Both the position numbers and the translations under genes were made by a program. A stretch of 64,000 nucleotides of DNA. Origin: Trichococcus palustris (GTDB lineage: Bacteria > Bacillota > Bacilli > Lactobacillales > Aerococcaceae). Below, piece by piece: positions 6,947 to 15,116 of the stretch. Within the stretch, counting starts at the first letter, position 1. The number at the start of each line of letters is the position of its first letter. The notes below the pieces were generated by a model, which was given only the letters and a program-made list of their open reading frames with translations, had not been told where the DNA came from and made no database searches. The DNA lies in NCBI RefSeq assembly GCF_900114465.1, contig NZ_FOTD01000013.1, positions 1 through 64,000 on the forward strand. The letters are read 5' to 3'.

Positions 6947-8377
6947 TCACTCCTTTTTTTCTGACAAAATGTTTTTCTTATATCCTTTTAGGTAAATGCC
7001 GAGCACTTTCTTTTGGCTATCTATGTCAATCCGATCAATGACTTCCTGAAAAAAATGGTATTGTTGCACGGTCGGCATCTGTTGTACGGCCCCCAAGCTC
7101 ACTATTCGTTCGGTCAATTCTTTCAAGCGGACCGTATCAAGTAGCTCATCTTTTGGTTGGACGGCTTCACCACCTGCTTTGTACTGGTTTAACCGCTTCA
7201 ACTCATCCGCTAGCTGTTTAGCTGAAAACACCCCTTTTTCAAAAGCTACTAGCGCTGCTTGTTTGCGGCTCTCGATGCTTTCTGTTCTTTCACCTGTCCG
7301 ATCTCTCTTCTTGACCACTTTTTTATTCAGTTGGCTTTGAATCTGTCCCAACCGTTCCTTATCGTTCAAGAAAGCTATCACTGCAGTCACTATTTGCGCT
7401 TCTATTTCATTCGCCCGTAGATGGATTCCTTTACAGGCAAGCTTGCCATTTACGCTATTTAAGGGACAATTGTAGTAGTACAGCTTGTTGTAACTCCTGC
7501 TTTTTTGACTAGGACCCACGATGTGAATGGTGAGATTCTTGCCGCAATGAGGGCATTTTATTTTCCCCGTAAGCAACTGCCGACGAAAATCCTTCTTTTT
7601 CACATACCGGGATTGCTGAATCTTACCCACATCGTTTTGCAGTTTCCGTGTTACGATCGGTGGATGGATGCCTTTGACGTTCCCAAATTCATTATCAATG
7701 TAGCCTGAGTAAAATGCATTCGTAAGGATGCCACGCACGTTATGAACTCGAAAAGGATTGCCTCGAACCTTTATCCCTTCTGCTGCAAGGATGGAACAAA
7801 TCCTTTTGTATCCACTTCCGCTAAGGTAAAGGGCGTACACTCTTCTTACCGTTTCCGCTTCTTCTTCCTGGATTACAATCTTATCCGTGCTGATGTACCT
7901 GTAACCGAACGGCACGCGCGCCGTCAGTTGAAGGCCCAAGTCATGCTTTCTTCTGAACGCAATCCGCTGATTCTCCGCAATCAGTTCCCGTTGTAGCTGA
8001 GCAACACTACCTATGACGGAAATCTGGAATCTGGCCATGGAATCACCTGTTGCGGTGATCGGATCGGCTATGCTGACGATGATTACACCGTATTGGCTGC
8101 AGTAATCATGGAATTCCAACAGGTCAGAAACATTACGGCTGATTCGGTCCAACCGCCAAACGTACAAAAACGTGTATTTTTTGGTAGCGATGCTTGCCTT
8201 CATCAAAGAAAACCCAGTACGCTCACTATTTTTACCACTCGCCTTATCGTGAAACACATGCACTAGCTGACGGTTTCGTTTTCCAGCCTCTTGCTGAATG
8301 ACATCTTGTTGCCACTCTAGGCTCTTCTGTTTACTTGTCGATTGCCTGATGTAGCCAATTGCATGATTACTTTCCAT
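6947..8377 (-). CDS. large serine recombinase, CcrA-like
   Basis: This 476-aa protein has a resolvase domain starting AIGYIRQSTSKQKSLEWQQ (catalytic Ser13), which resembles the IGYLRQSTTKQQSL opening of CcrA/CcrB proteins. It also has VWRLDRISRN at 73-82, a zinc ribbon (Cys275, 278, 304, 315), and a lysine-rich C-terminal region with coiled-coil character. CcrA is about 449 aa. With its partner it would excise and integrate the cassette at the rlmH att site. A 12-codon leader ORF ends one base before the ATG, and the binding site AGGGGC is buried in a hairpin, so translation is probably coupled. Confidence 0.85.
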   Translation of the reverse strand: MESNHAIGYIRQSTSKQKSLEWQQDVIQQEAGKRNRQLVHVFHDKASGKNSERTGFSLMKASIATKKYTFLYVWRLDRISRNVSDLLEFHDYCSQYGVIIVSIADPITATGDSMARFQISVIGSVAQLQRELIAENQRIAFRRKHDLGLQLTARVPFGYRYISTDKIVIQEEEAETVRRVYALYLSGSGYKRICSILAAEGIKVRGNPFRVHNVRGILTNAFYSGYIDNEFGNVKGIHPPIVTRKLQNDVGKIQQSRYVKKKDFRRQLLTGKIKCPHCGKNLTIHIVGPSQKSRSYNKLYYYNCPLNSVNGKLACKGIHLRANEIEAQIVTAVIAFLNDKERLGQIQSQLNKKVVKKRDRTGERTESIESRKQAALVAFEKGVFSAKQLADELKRLNQYKAGGEAVQPKDELLDTVRLKELTERIVSLGAVQQMPTVQQYHFFQEVIDRIDIDSQKKVLGIYLKGYKKNILSEKKE

Positions 8378-8378
8378 A

Positions 8379-8417
8379 TCAGAAGATGCCCCTGCTCAAA
8401 TCAGCAGAGGCACCCAT
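8379..8417 (-). CDS. leader peptide (12 aa) upstream of the first recombinase
   Basis: An ATG at 8415-8417 opens a 12-codon frame (MGASADLSRGIF) whose TGA lies one base before the recombinase ATG. AAAGGAG lies four bases before it, a much better site than that of the recombinase. The frame runs through the hairpin 8388-8411 that hides the recombinase binding site. I infer a coupling or attenuating leader. Confidence 0.45.
   Translation of the reverse strand: MGASADLSRGIF
8388..8411 (-). promoter_or_regulatory. hairpin hiding the recombinase ribosome binding site
   Basis: GCCTCTGCT (minus, 8411-8403) pairs with AGCAGGGGC (8396-8388), a 9-bp stem with a 6-base loop. The second arm contains AGGGG, the only binding-site candidate for the ATG at 8377. 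The stem would block initiation unless opened by a ribosome on the leader ORF. Confidence 0.5.
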
Positions 8418-8503
8418 CACACTCCTTTTATCTTCGAAGCTCATGAATGCTCTCGTTAAGCATCCGAGCATCTTTTTATCACATTAGGTGATTTTGTCTT
8501 GCT

Positions 8504-8938
8504 TCAGAATCGAGTTATTGCTTGAAGATCCTCCGTTAGAGACCAAACGTTTGCAACGTTGTTCAGATACCACGCCAAGACAATAGCGTCTTTTTTTATA
8601 GCATACGCTGTAGGAGGCGCATATAATTCTGATAGACTGTCGATGATACGCGGAATAACTGTTTCCTTTTCTTCTTCGCTCATCTCAGACAACAACGTTT
8701 CTCGATATCGATTTATTTCCGCATATGCAATAATGTCTTTCATCGTGTTGATGTCATCCAAAATCAAATGACGCTCACTGCGCTCCGTATAGCAATGATC
8801 CTCTGAAAAACCATAGCTTTGCATCAACCAATCTTCTTTTTCTCTAACATCCCCTGTTTTTTCCAATTGCTTCTGCGCCCAGTCAAATAGTAAAAACTCT
8901 TCATTGTCGTATTTTTTTATTTTATTCATCAATTCCAT
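8504..8938 (-). CDS. hypothetical protein between helicase and recombinases (144 aa)
   Basis: This soluble 144-aa protein (MELMNKIKKYDNEEFLLFDW start) is acidic and helix-rich, without a motif I know. It lies in the cch-ccrA interval, where SCC elements also carry small uncharacterised genes. AAAGGGA about ten bases upstream favours the ATG at 8938. A start at 8968, two bases after the stop of the preceding 30-aa frame, is also possible and would suggest coupling. It is probably part of the recombination or replication operon. Confidence 0.6.
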   Translation of the reverse strand: MELMNKIKKYDNEEFLLFDWAQKQLEKTGDVREKEDWLMQSYGFSEDHCYTERSERHLILDDINTMKDIIAYAEINRYRETLLSEMSEEEKETVIPRIIDSLSELYAPPTAYAIKKDAIVLAWYLNNVANVWSLTEDLQAITRF

Positions 8939-8970
8939 TTTTATTCTTCCCTTTCTTTGCTCCGTCATTT

Positions 8971-9063
8971 TTATATCATCGTGTCTTCTGTGGGGTCTAA
9001 ATGATGCCAGAGAGCAAGCATTTGTTCAGCGACAACATCCACAAACTGGTCAAACTCTTCCAT
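8971..9063 (-). CDS. microprotein (30 aa) in the cch-ccr operon
   Basis: This frame (start MEEFDQFVDVVAEQ, end DPTEDTMI) begins 15 bases after the helicase stop and ends just before the next gene. AGGAG lies 11 bases before the ATG. It is acidic and could form an amphipathic helix. The tight packing and binding site favour a real gene, but there is no family evidence. Confidence 0.4.
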   Translation of the reverse strand: MEEFDQFVDVVAEQMLALWHHLDPTEDTMI

Positions 9064-9077
9064 TAATTATCACACTC

Positions 9078-10877
9078 CTATTCAATTTCCGAACTCGCAT
9101 CGAGCAATTCCGCCATCATTGCGGCCGTTTTCGTACTGTTCGGGAAATACGGCGCCTCACCAATTGCCTCGTAATTGGGGGTCTCCACAAAAATATTTTG
9201 GTATTCTTCAGGAACCAAGAAGCTGTAAAAGGGCACCTTTTTCTTGCCGCTGCCATCTACATCCAGATTCATCCGTATGGTTTGCCTTCCGGATTCGGTG
9301 ACCAGCAACCCTTTATGACTCCAGTCTTTGAGAATGACCTTAGTATCTTGGTATTTCAACGCTGTCAACATTGGATCGAAATGGGCCTTCATTATGGAAA
9401 CAACCATCGTTTGTTTGCCAGTGGCGTCTCTCTTTTTACTAAGAAGTCCAATGACTTCATGTGGAATCCTACTTTGGTTGTCGCGCATCAGTTTAGACTG
9501 GTGTTCAACAAGGTATTGCAGAACATCCTCCATCGCTTTGGTACCGTGGTCCCGGTCATCGAGGTTATCTTTATCATTTTCAAGCAACATAGCCCGAATG
9601 GCATCAACTTCGATAGAAATGTCAGTGCAGGTTGCCAACAAAGCTGCGGTTGTCATGATAGCCGCAAGTTTTATGGAAACTCGACGTGTAGTATCTGAAG
9701 CAGGCATTTGCTCGAGTAACAGCTTCCTTTGATGGTCAAACTCCGTATCGATTGAGCGAAGTCCCACTTCAAAGAGACGAGTAATGAAATACGGCAGAAC
9801 ATGCCCGTAATGCTGTGAGAGAACATTTTTGATACTTTCCGATTGGGCCGCATCCCTCGTCCATTGAACATGAGAAAACTCCATGATTCGTACACGTAAT
9901 CCGAGATTGTTTGCCAGACGGTTGAAAATAGAAAGCTCTCCCGTTGACAAAATGACGGTCGACCAATGCGCACTTTCACGCAAACCTCCATCCTTAGTAG
10001 ATCGTTCTTTTTGTTTGCCTTCTGCTAAAGCGTACAGCAATGCGGTTAAATCAGCGGCTCTCGATTGGGAGAGTTCATCAAAACAAATGGGAATGCCGTT
10101 TACACCGTCCAAAATGCTCATCATAGAATTTATTGTGGCGTTCCATGATTTGAGCAATCCGTTTTTTGTAGAGCTAGGTGCGCCCGCCACGCTTAATGCC
10201 AACATGGCTGCGGTCGTTTTTCCGCTCGAAGATTGGCCATTCAAGGCAACGAAAAGGGTCTTTAGATCAGTATGTTTCGATTCAAGGTATGCGACAATAG
10301 GTGCCGCACATCCCAACACTACAGCCAATTCCAAGGGCGTGTGCCCCTTTATATTTACGTTATACATGTCTAGCCAATTTTCCAAATACCCATTTGGCTG
10401 AATGTTCAGTTTCGCATCCTCAGACAAGAAGTAGTCTCGATCTGGGATTGCATTAGCATGGAAGAAGGTTGGCTCGTCGCCAATCCTTCCCCATCCGTAT
10501 TGATTGTAAACGTTTTGGACAGCCGCATGTGCTCGGCTAGTCAACAGAGCCTCTGTCACAAGTTTTTTATTAGACATCGTTATGTCCAAACCGAATTGGA
10601 TCATTTGCTCACTTTTTTGGCTAGTCAGCTGATCGCTCGAAATCCATTGCGTTTCGATTTTCTGCGTGCTTACCCTTCTGTATTCGAGTTCCAATGCCTC
10701 AATTCCAGTGGTCCGATTGACCCGGATGCTTTTGACTTTGGCATATTCTGCAATTTTATAATACGGCTCCGATTCCTTCCCCTTTACGAGAATCCCTTCT
10801 TGTTTGCTGATTTGGAATCGGCCGCAGACCAAGCTATCAACCTTTTCGGCAGGCTGAACGCCGCTCTCCGGCATCAA
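9078..10877 (-). CDS. cch: Cch-like cassette helicase (DUF927, MCM-like AAA+)
   Basis: This 599-aa protein matches the size of the Cch1 helicases of SCC elements (about 600 aa), which are self-loading MCM-like helicases. A Walker A motif, NGQSSSGKTT, is at 213-222. Walker B, PICFDE, is at 263-268, and a sensor-like STGE is at 311-314. The C-terminal 100 residues look like a winged-helix region. Its ATG overlaps the stop of the upstream gene by four bases (ATGA type), and the recombinase genes follow downstream. This is the canonical SCC layout and suggests that the excised circle can replicate. Confidence 0.85.
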   Translation of the reverse strand: MMPESGVQPAEKVDSLVCGRFQISKQEGILVKGKESEPYYKIAEYAKVKSIRVNRTTGIEALELEYRRVSTQKIETQWISSDQLTSQKSEQMIQFGLDITMSNKKLVTEALLTSRAHAAVQNVYNQYGWGRIGDEPTFFHANAIPDRDYFLSEDAKLNIQPNGYLENWLDMYNVNIKGHTPLELAVVLGCAAPIVAYLESKHTDLKTLFVALNGQSSSGKTTAAMLALSVAGAPSSTKNGLLKSWNATINSMMSILDGVNGIPICFDELSQSRAADLTALLYALAEGKQKERSTKDGGLRESAHWSTVILSTGELSIFNRLANNLGLRVRIMEFSHVQWTRDAAQSESIKNVLSQHYGHVLPYFITRLFEVGLRSIDTEFDHQRKLLLEQMPASDTTRRVSIKLAAIMTTAALLATCTDISIEVDAIRAMLLENDKDNLDDRDHGTKAMEDVLQYLVEHQSKLMRDNQSRIPHEVIGLLSKKRDATGKQTMVVSIMKAHFDPMLTALKYQDTKVILKDWSHKGLLVTESGRQTIRMNLDVDGSGKKKVPFYSFLVPEEYQNIFVETPNYEAIGEAPYFPNSTKTAAMMAELLDASSEIE

Positions 10878-11467
10878 TGTCCAAAACCTCCATTTCTCGG
10901 ATCGCTTGAACCAGATCCGTCTCGTCGCACGTTATTTCCCAATTGCTGCAACGAATTCCAGTCAGTTTGATTTGATTCATTTACATTGTAATCATACACT
11001 TCATCTGGCAGCGATTCATAAGGGTCGTGCTCTTGAAACGAATAGTCATTCCCCTCATCAGTTGGCTCTTCTTGGATATCATATGGAATCATATTGAGCG
11101 TGTTGTAGAATACGTACCCTTGAGTCTCGTAAACCTTCTTTTGAATTGAGAGGAGGTACGTCCTGCCGATGATTTGTGCAAGATCAACATTCCCACTCTC
11201 ATCAACGTGCAAAGTATAAAGGATGGATTCCAAAATACTCCGATAATTATACGGAGAGCTTACCTTCGCTTTTTCCACTGCGGGCAGATTACAATGATAA
11301 AATCTGGAAATCTCTGGAATGATGGATCCGAAGCATTCCTCAATTTCAAAATCAATCGATATGGCCTTATTCGGATGTACGGTAACACCTTGTACAGTTG
11401 CAGTGGCATGCATGCGCTGATCGGATTCTGGGTTGATGAAGTCGGTGATTTTAATTTTGCATTTCAT
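10874..11467 (-). CDS. hypothetical protein co-translated with Cch (197 aa)
   Basis: The first 135 residues contain beta-strand-rich segments (KCKIKITDFI, ATATVQGVTVHPNKAISIDF). The last 60 form an acidic, N/Q-rich disordered tail ending GGFGH. That layout, and its place directly before a replicative helicase, suggest a single-stranded-DNA-binding or helicase-loading partner, but I see no diagnostic motif. AAGGGG precedes the ATG. It is the first clear gene of the cch-ccr operon. Confidence 0.6.
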   Translation of the reverse strand: MKCKIKITDFINPESDQRMHATATVQGVTVHPNKAISIDFEIEECFGSIIPEISRFYHCNLPAVEKAKVSSPYNYRSILESILYTLHVDESGNVDLAQIIGRTYLLSIQKKVYETQGYVFYNTLNMIPYDIQEEPTDEGNDYSFQEHDPYESLPDEVYDYNVNESNQTDWNSLQQLGNNVRRDGSGSSDPRNGGFGH

Positions 11468-11807
11468 AAAGTGTTTCCCCTTTTGTTATCCACAATACTT
11501 GCCGGATGTTCGTTTTATTTATTCCCTTAGGAACGAATTCATCATAACTTTTTTTTAAGAGGCTCGCGTTGCAGAAAAATACCCTTTTCTCAAAACAGCT
11601 TTTTTCTGTACTTGACAAAAAACAAACAACATGATCCAAACAATCAACTGATGGAGCTAATTTATGAGGGGGCACATTTTAAATATTAATAGGTAGAAAA
11701 TTTATTTTTTGAGTGTCAGAACTACCTGCATATATAGGGAGCGCAGCCGGAAACTATAAATAACAAAAAAAGGTGTGATGCTTCTTAATTAAGCATCACA
11801 CCTTTTT
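11468..11807. other. upstream region of the cch-ccr operon
   Basis: These 340 bases hold the operon leader. A GTG-started minus-strand frame at 11451-11675 (74 aa, ending ITKGETLYEMQN) overlaps the next gene by 17 bases, but it has no ribosome binding site. It may be a remnant. No strong promoter could be fixed by eye. Confidence 0.3.
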
Positions 11808-11810
11808 TTA
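11765..11810. terminator. bidirectional rho-independent terminator
   Basis: GGTGTGATGCTT (11772-11783) and AAGCATCACACC (11791-11802) form a perfect 12-bp stem flanked by six A residues on one side and seven T residues on the other. It ends the minus-strand gene at 11808 and insulates the cch operon. Confidence 0.9.
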
Positions 11811-12782
11811 ATTATTTAATTGAGAACCCTGCTGCCTATCAATATTGTCGAACTCCCATGGATAGAGCCTCCTGATACGAACCGCCTCTTCCAACTGTCT
11901 TACATTACTTTTTGACCGATCCCGTTTTGCAGCTTTTATACTTTCTTCATCCCAGACATCGAGTACGTTATACCTTTCCAGAACTTTTTTTAATCCTTTC
12001 ACATAAGTTGCCGCTAACTTTGGAGTACAGATATCGTCAATAATACGTTTGATGTTATCAAAGTCCTCTTCGGTCAAAGAGTTCCGAAGATTTATGATTT
12101 TTCCGTACGGGTCCTCTTCAAAGGAAGTTTCTCCACCATCCATATTAGCGAACTTAACCAATTCCAAATCTATGCCCTCATCATTTATTTGAATTTGGTC
12201 TTGATAATACTCATCATATGTATCCTGTATGGAATATAGCATGTCTGAAACAGAACCATCCTTTAGCTTTTCAAAAGTAACTTGGATTCTGTTGAAAAAA
12301 TAACGTTCAAGGGCTTCCTCTTCATCGGAAAGGACGATTTCGCTAACTTTTTCGTTTATTCGTAGGCTTGAATTCTCTGCACAAAATTTCAGTTTTTTAA
12401 AGTGTAGTAAGATAGGGGTGTAATTATCTGATTTTCTATAGCCAAAGAATCGAAAGTACGAAAGAAAGATTGCATATGTGAAAAATAGAACCCTTGAATG
12501 CACTTCCATATTACCAATTTGACTTATTGTCATCTGCTGGTCTCCGTGTTTCTCGTCTTGGATGAAGTTCCGATAATTGCCTTCTTTGAGCAAATTCTTC
12601 GCTGTAGGTGAAAACATCAACATGTCAGTTATATTCGAAACCGCTCTCTCCAACGTTATCTTATTCAACCGCGGCATTTTCGTTGAAAAAAAATAATATT
12701 TTCTTTCATCAATATTTCCCTTTTTCGGCTTATCTGTCAGGTATATTGAAATTGTAAAAACATCGTTCATCGTTACCATCAT
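11808..12782 (-). CDS. hypothetical protein (324 aa)
   Basis: This soluble protein of 324 aa has no family I recognise. The N-terminal third is mixed with several aromatic residues (a FFTYAIFLSYFRFFGY stretch at about 98-113 that could touch a membrane). The C-terminal part is charged and helix-rich and ends DNIDRQQGSQLNN. AGGAGG lies just before a doubled ATG. The gene has its own perfect terminator at 11772-11802 and lies 113 bases after DUF1643, so it may be a separate cargo gene. Confidence 0.6.
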   Translation of the reverse strand: MMVTMNDVFTISIYLTDKPKKGNIDERKYYFFSTKMPRLNKITLERAVSNITDMLMFSPTAKNLLKEGNYRNFIQDEKHGDQQMTISQIGNMEVHSRVLFFTYAIFLSYFRFFGYRKSDNYTPILLHFKKLKFCAENSSLRINEKVSEIVLSDEEEALERYFFNRIQVTFEKLKDGSVSDMLYSIQDTYDEYYQDQIQINDEGIDLELVKFANMDGGETSFEEDPYGKIINLRNSLTEEDFDNIKRIIDDICTPKLAATYVKGLKKVLERYNVLDVWDEESIKAAKRDRSKSNVRQLEEAVRIRRLYPWEFDNIDRQQGSQLNN

Positions 12783-12895
12783 AGATCCCTCCTGATTTTG
12801 GTCGCATCATTATTCTACCATCTTTCATCTACAGTATTAACACCATTTAACTGCGGCCAAAGCATTTCATCTTCAGACCACAGTTAATAGGATTA

Positions 12896-13432
12896 TTATC
12901 TATCTGACTTATTATTTCCAACGGGTTTTAAAATCCACTCATGCCTAATTTTTGCAGACAACGGATGATAGTACTTATCACCTTCACCTTCTGTAAGGTA
13001 GTAGCATTTATCCAAATAAGTATCCAGTTTCGACAGCAATACTTCAACCCTCTGCCGCACAACCTTATTTTTTTCCGGTAAGCTTCCCCATGCGAAGATT
13101 ACCGTTTTGCTTTTTTCTACACAACCCAAAATAATTTCGTCATTCGTCTTGTTTGTGGCATTCGTAAATGCTTTCTGGCCTCTGTTCGCTATCCCGATCT
13201 TCGAGAAGAGATTGACGGAGTAAAAGGCCCCATATCCCAATTGGTACAAATGGTTCGTTATCAATACTTGCGTGGTATCCGTGATCACAAGTTCCGCAGA
13301 ACCGGGAAACAAGGTTATGATCGTACAACTCGGTTTTTTATTGTCCCATTCTTTATATAAAACGTATCGATGCTTGGCATCATCCGATTCCGTAATCTGA
13401 ACTTTTATAGTAGCTTCCATCTGATTAACCAT
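12896..13432 (-). CDS. DUF1643-family protein
   Basis: This 178-aa protein carries the DUF1643 pattern: an R-Y-x-L-x-x-x-W opening, a strand with LFPGSAE (counterpart of the NPS.A block), then D-T-T, LGYGAFYSVNLFS, and AWGSL. The biochemical function of the family is unknown. It is one of the most regular accessory genes of SCC elements, which supports the cassette identification. The start codon overlaps the stop of a 26-aa frame (TAATG). Confidence 0.8.
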   Translation of the reverse strand: MVNQMEATIKVQITESDDAKHRYVLYKEWDNKKPSCTIITLFPGSAELVITDTTQVLITNHLYQLGYGAFYSVNLFSKIGIANRGQKAFTNATNKTNDEIILGCVEKSKTVIFAWGSLPEKNKVVRQRVEVLLSKLDTYLDKCYYLTEGEGDKYYHPLSAKIRHEWILKPVGNNKSDR

Positions 13433-13512
13433 TACTTCATCCTCTTCCCGTTCAATACTTCTTCAATCAGTATTATCGATACCGAAACAACAATCCTTAA
13501 AAATACATCCAT
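13432..13512 (-). CDS. hydrophobic microprotein (26 aa) coupled to DUF1643
   Basis: The frame encodes MDVFLRIVVSVSIILIEEVL and then NGKRMK, a single hydrophobic helix with a basic tail. Its TAA overlaps the DUF1643 ATG, and GAGG lies five bases before its own ATG. Placement in a packed operon makes it plausible, but no homology supports it. Confidence 0.35.
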   Translation of the reverse strand: MDVFLRIVVSVSIILIEEVLNGKRMK

Positions 13513-13520
13513 GCCTCATC

Positions 13521-13604
13521 TCAATCCTTCCACTTCTCAACGTTGAGCAAATCGGAAATTACTTTAAGCCCTTCCAAAAGTATCATGAGTAAATGCTTAT
13601 CCAT
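13521..13604 (-). CDS. microprotein (27 aa)
   Basis: The frame MDKHLLMILLEGLKVISDLL then NVEKWKD has a strong binding site (GAGGGGG, eight bases before the ATG). It lies between the acidic 95-aa gene and the 26-aa frame. It would be an amphipathic helix. The next frame begins nine bases after its stop. I infer an operon of very small proteins. Confidence 0.35.
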   Translation of the reverse strand: MDKHLLMILLEGLKVISDLLNVEKWKD

Positions 13605-13616
13605 TAATGCGCCCCC

Positions 13617-13904
13617 TCAATCAAACACCTGATGATAGACAAGATTGGTCCCATTCAAAACGCCCAAAAGCTTCCACTCCCTATCGTCCGCATCTGTAAT
13701 GATATATGCAATATATTCGTCAACGGCGAAGTAATGTACCAAAATTTCCTTTTCGGTATAGATTTCATCGAAAAAATCCGGCAAAAGATCCGCATCCAGT
13801 TCATCTCTGAATAGCAAAATGCTTTCCGTAGCGTAATCGGCGCTATTTGTAGAACAATCGAAGTGTCTGTGCATCAGATCCATTATATACGGCAATTTAT
13901 CCAT
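13617..13904 (-). CDS. acidic 95-aa protein, possible DNA mimic
   Basis: The 95-aa product has roughly two dozen D and E residues against about six K and R, so it is strongly negative. Examples are ELDADLLPDFFDEIYTEKE and ITDADDREW. SCC elements commonly carry an acidic DNA-mimic inhibitor of uracil-DNA glycosylase (SAUGI, DUF950) beside DUF960 and DUF1643. This gene occupies that place, but I cannot align it with SAUGI by eye. The mimic role is inference. Confidence 0.6.
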   Translation of the reverse strand: MDKLPYIMDLMHRHFDCSTNSADYATESILLFRDELDADLLPDFFDEIYTEKEILVHYFAVDEYIAYIITDADDREWKLLGVLNGTNLVYHQVFD

Positions 13905-14002
13905 CCCTTAATCTCCTTCCACCTCATCTGCAACAAGTCCCTACACATTGTTTTTGTTAAAATAAGATTATTTCCCTATCGATTTTTCATCACAATTCTT
14001 TT

Positions 14003-14503
14003 TTATAAGTATCCCCCAGCTTTAAGCGATACGAAATCATCATCGCCCAATATGATGTGGTCTATGACATTAATTCCCAACAGTTCACCTGCTTCAGTCA
14101 GTCTCGCTGTCATCACAAGATCGGCTTCAGATGGTTCTGGATTTCCGCTTGGATGCGTGTGACCTACCATGATGCGGGCTGAATTGGAAAGGATGGCGGT
14201 CTTAAATATTTCGCGCGGATGCGCAATGGAGGAGTTGATACTACCGATATGACAGCAATTGATGTTTGTAGGCTCGTTTTTGGTATTCAGACATAGCACG
14301 ACCAGGTATTCACGATCGACATCCCCCAAAAACTGGCGCATCAATTGGTAGCCATCATTTGGGCAACCGATGGAACGGTATTTGTACAGCAAGGACTTGT
14401 CTTTCACCATCTGGATCTTCACGATGTCCACCCGTTTGGCTGCTGTGTGGGCCAGTTCTTCGACTGTGTGTTGTTTCGTTTGGTTAGTGTATTCGTTTTT
14501 CAT
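14003..14503 (-). CDS. RadC-family JAB/MPN domain protein
   Basis: This 166-aa protein contains the JAB metal-binding motif HTHPSGNPEPSEAD, with the two histidines and aspartate of the zinc site. An upstream region (LVVLCLNTKNEP) follows the RadC pattern, and LLGINVIDHIILG closes the domain. The N-terminal helix-hairpin-helix part of chromosomal RadC is missing, as is usual for mobile-element versions. The start at 14503 was chosen for GGGG ten bases upstream; a reading from 14599 would add 32 residues of unlikely sequence. The true function of the family is unsettled. Confidence 0.85.
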   Translation of the reverse strand: MKNEYTNQTKQHTVEELAHTAAKRVDIVKIQMVKDKSLLYKYRSIGCPNDGYQLMRQFLGDVDREYLVVLCLNTKNEPTNINCCHIGSINSSIAHPREIFKTAILSNSARIMVGHTHPSGNPEPSEADLVMTARLTEAGELLGINVIDHIILGDDDFVSLKAGGYL

Positions 14504-14523
14504 TTTGAATTCCCCTTTTCTGA

Positions 14524-14829
14524 TTAGTATTCTTCCGGAAAGAGCATTGTTTGGTAATCTTCGCTGTCGATCACCCAGATGGTTTTGGTGATGCAGCATT
14601 CATTGGGAATCGCTATTACTGTTGCTTGGCTCCACTGCGGCTCCTCTTGGCTATGCAGAATCATTTGTCCCTTTGCGGTGGCCTTCAACTCGAACTTCTG
14701 AAAATAGTCCAATGTATTTCCGTTCTGTACTTGGGCGTCTATCAGGGACCATAGAAAGAACTGCGTTTCGATTGGAACTTCATCATCCACATTTTTGGTG
14801 ACGTAGCGGTTGTTTTTGATTTGAAACAT
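14524..14829 (-). CDS. DUF960-family protein
   Basis: The 101-aa product (MFQIKNNRYVTKNVDDEVPI start; LWSLID; DYFQKFEL) fits the DUF960 family, which is found on SCC and other Gram-positive mobile elements and has no known function. GAAGAGGG precedes the ATG. It is the first gene of a run that continues with the RadC-like, acidic, micro- and DUF1643 genes. A truncated paralogue with the same leader lies in cassette A at 18754-18936. Confidence 0.8.
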   Translation of the reverse strand: MFQIKNNRYVTKNVDDEVPIETQFFLWSLIDAQVQNGNTLDYFQKFELKATAKGQMILHSQEEPQWSQATVIAIPNECCITKTIWVIDSEDYQTMLFPEEY

Positions 14830-14860
14830 ATTTCATCCCTCTTCCATTGTTAGTTTTTGG

Positions 14861-14960
14861 CAAAAAGAAAAGACCAAAATCCGCGTTTGGGATCTTGGCC
14901 TTCTTATTTTCCGATTGTTCAGGGATATAATATATCTTTCAAATTGGGATTGTTTCAGGC
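14861..14960 (-). promoter_or_regulatory. DUF960 leader with attenuator-like terminator
   Basis: The minus strand carries AAGGCCAAGATCC (14902-14890) pairing with GGATTTTGGTCTT (14882-14870), a 13-bp stem followed by TTCTTTTTG. This intrinsic terminator sits between the promoter region (a TATATTATA box near 14925-14935) and the DUF960 start. The same leader, with G-U pairs replaced by G-C, precedes the copy at 18936. That preserves the stem and suggests transcription attenuation. Confidence 0.55.
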
Positions 14961-15116
14961 ATCATATTGCCCCAGAATTCCTAAAATGAGCTTTCCTTCA
15001 CTCACTAATTAACAAAGGGGCTTTGAGCTATTCCGCAAACATTGCATAATATAAACAGAAAATCCGAAATTTTTATCACTTGAAAGAAGCCACCTAAACA
15101 GAGCCTCTTTTCAGGC

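Noticed and set aside
11451-11675. GTG-started frame of 74 codons before the cch operon
   Set aside because: No binding site, overlaps the next gene by 17 bases, and no recognisable pattern; probably leader sequence or a remnant.
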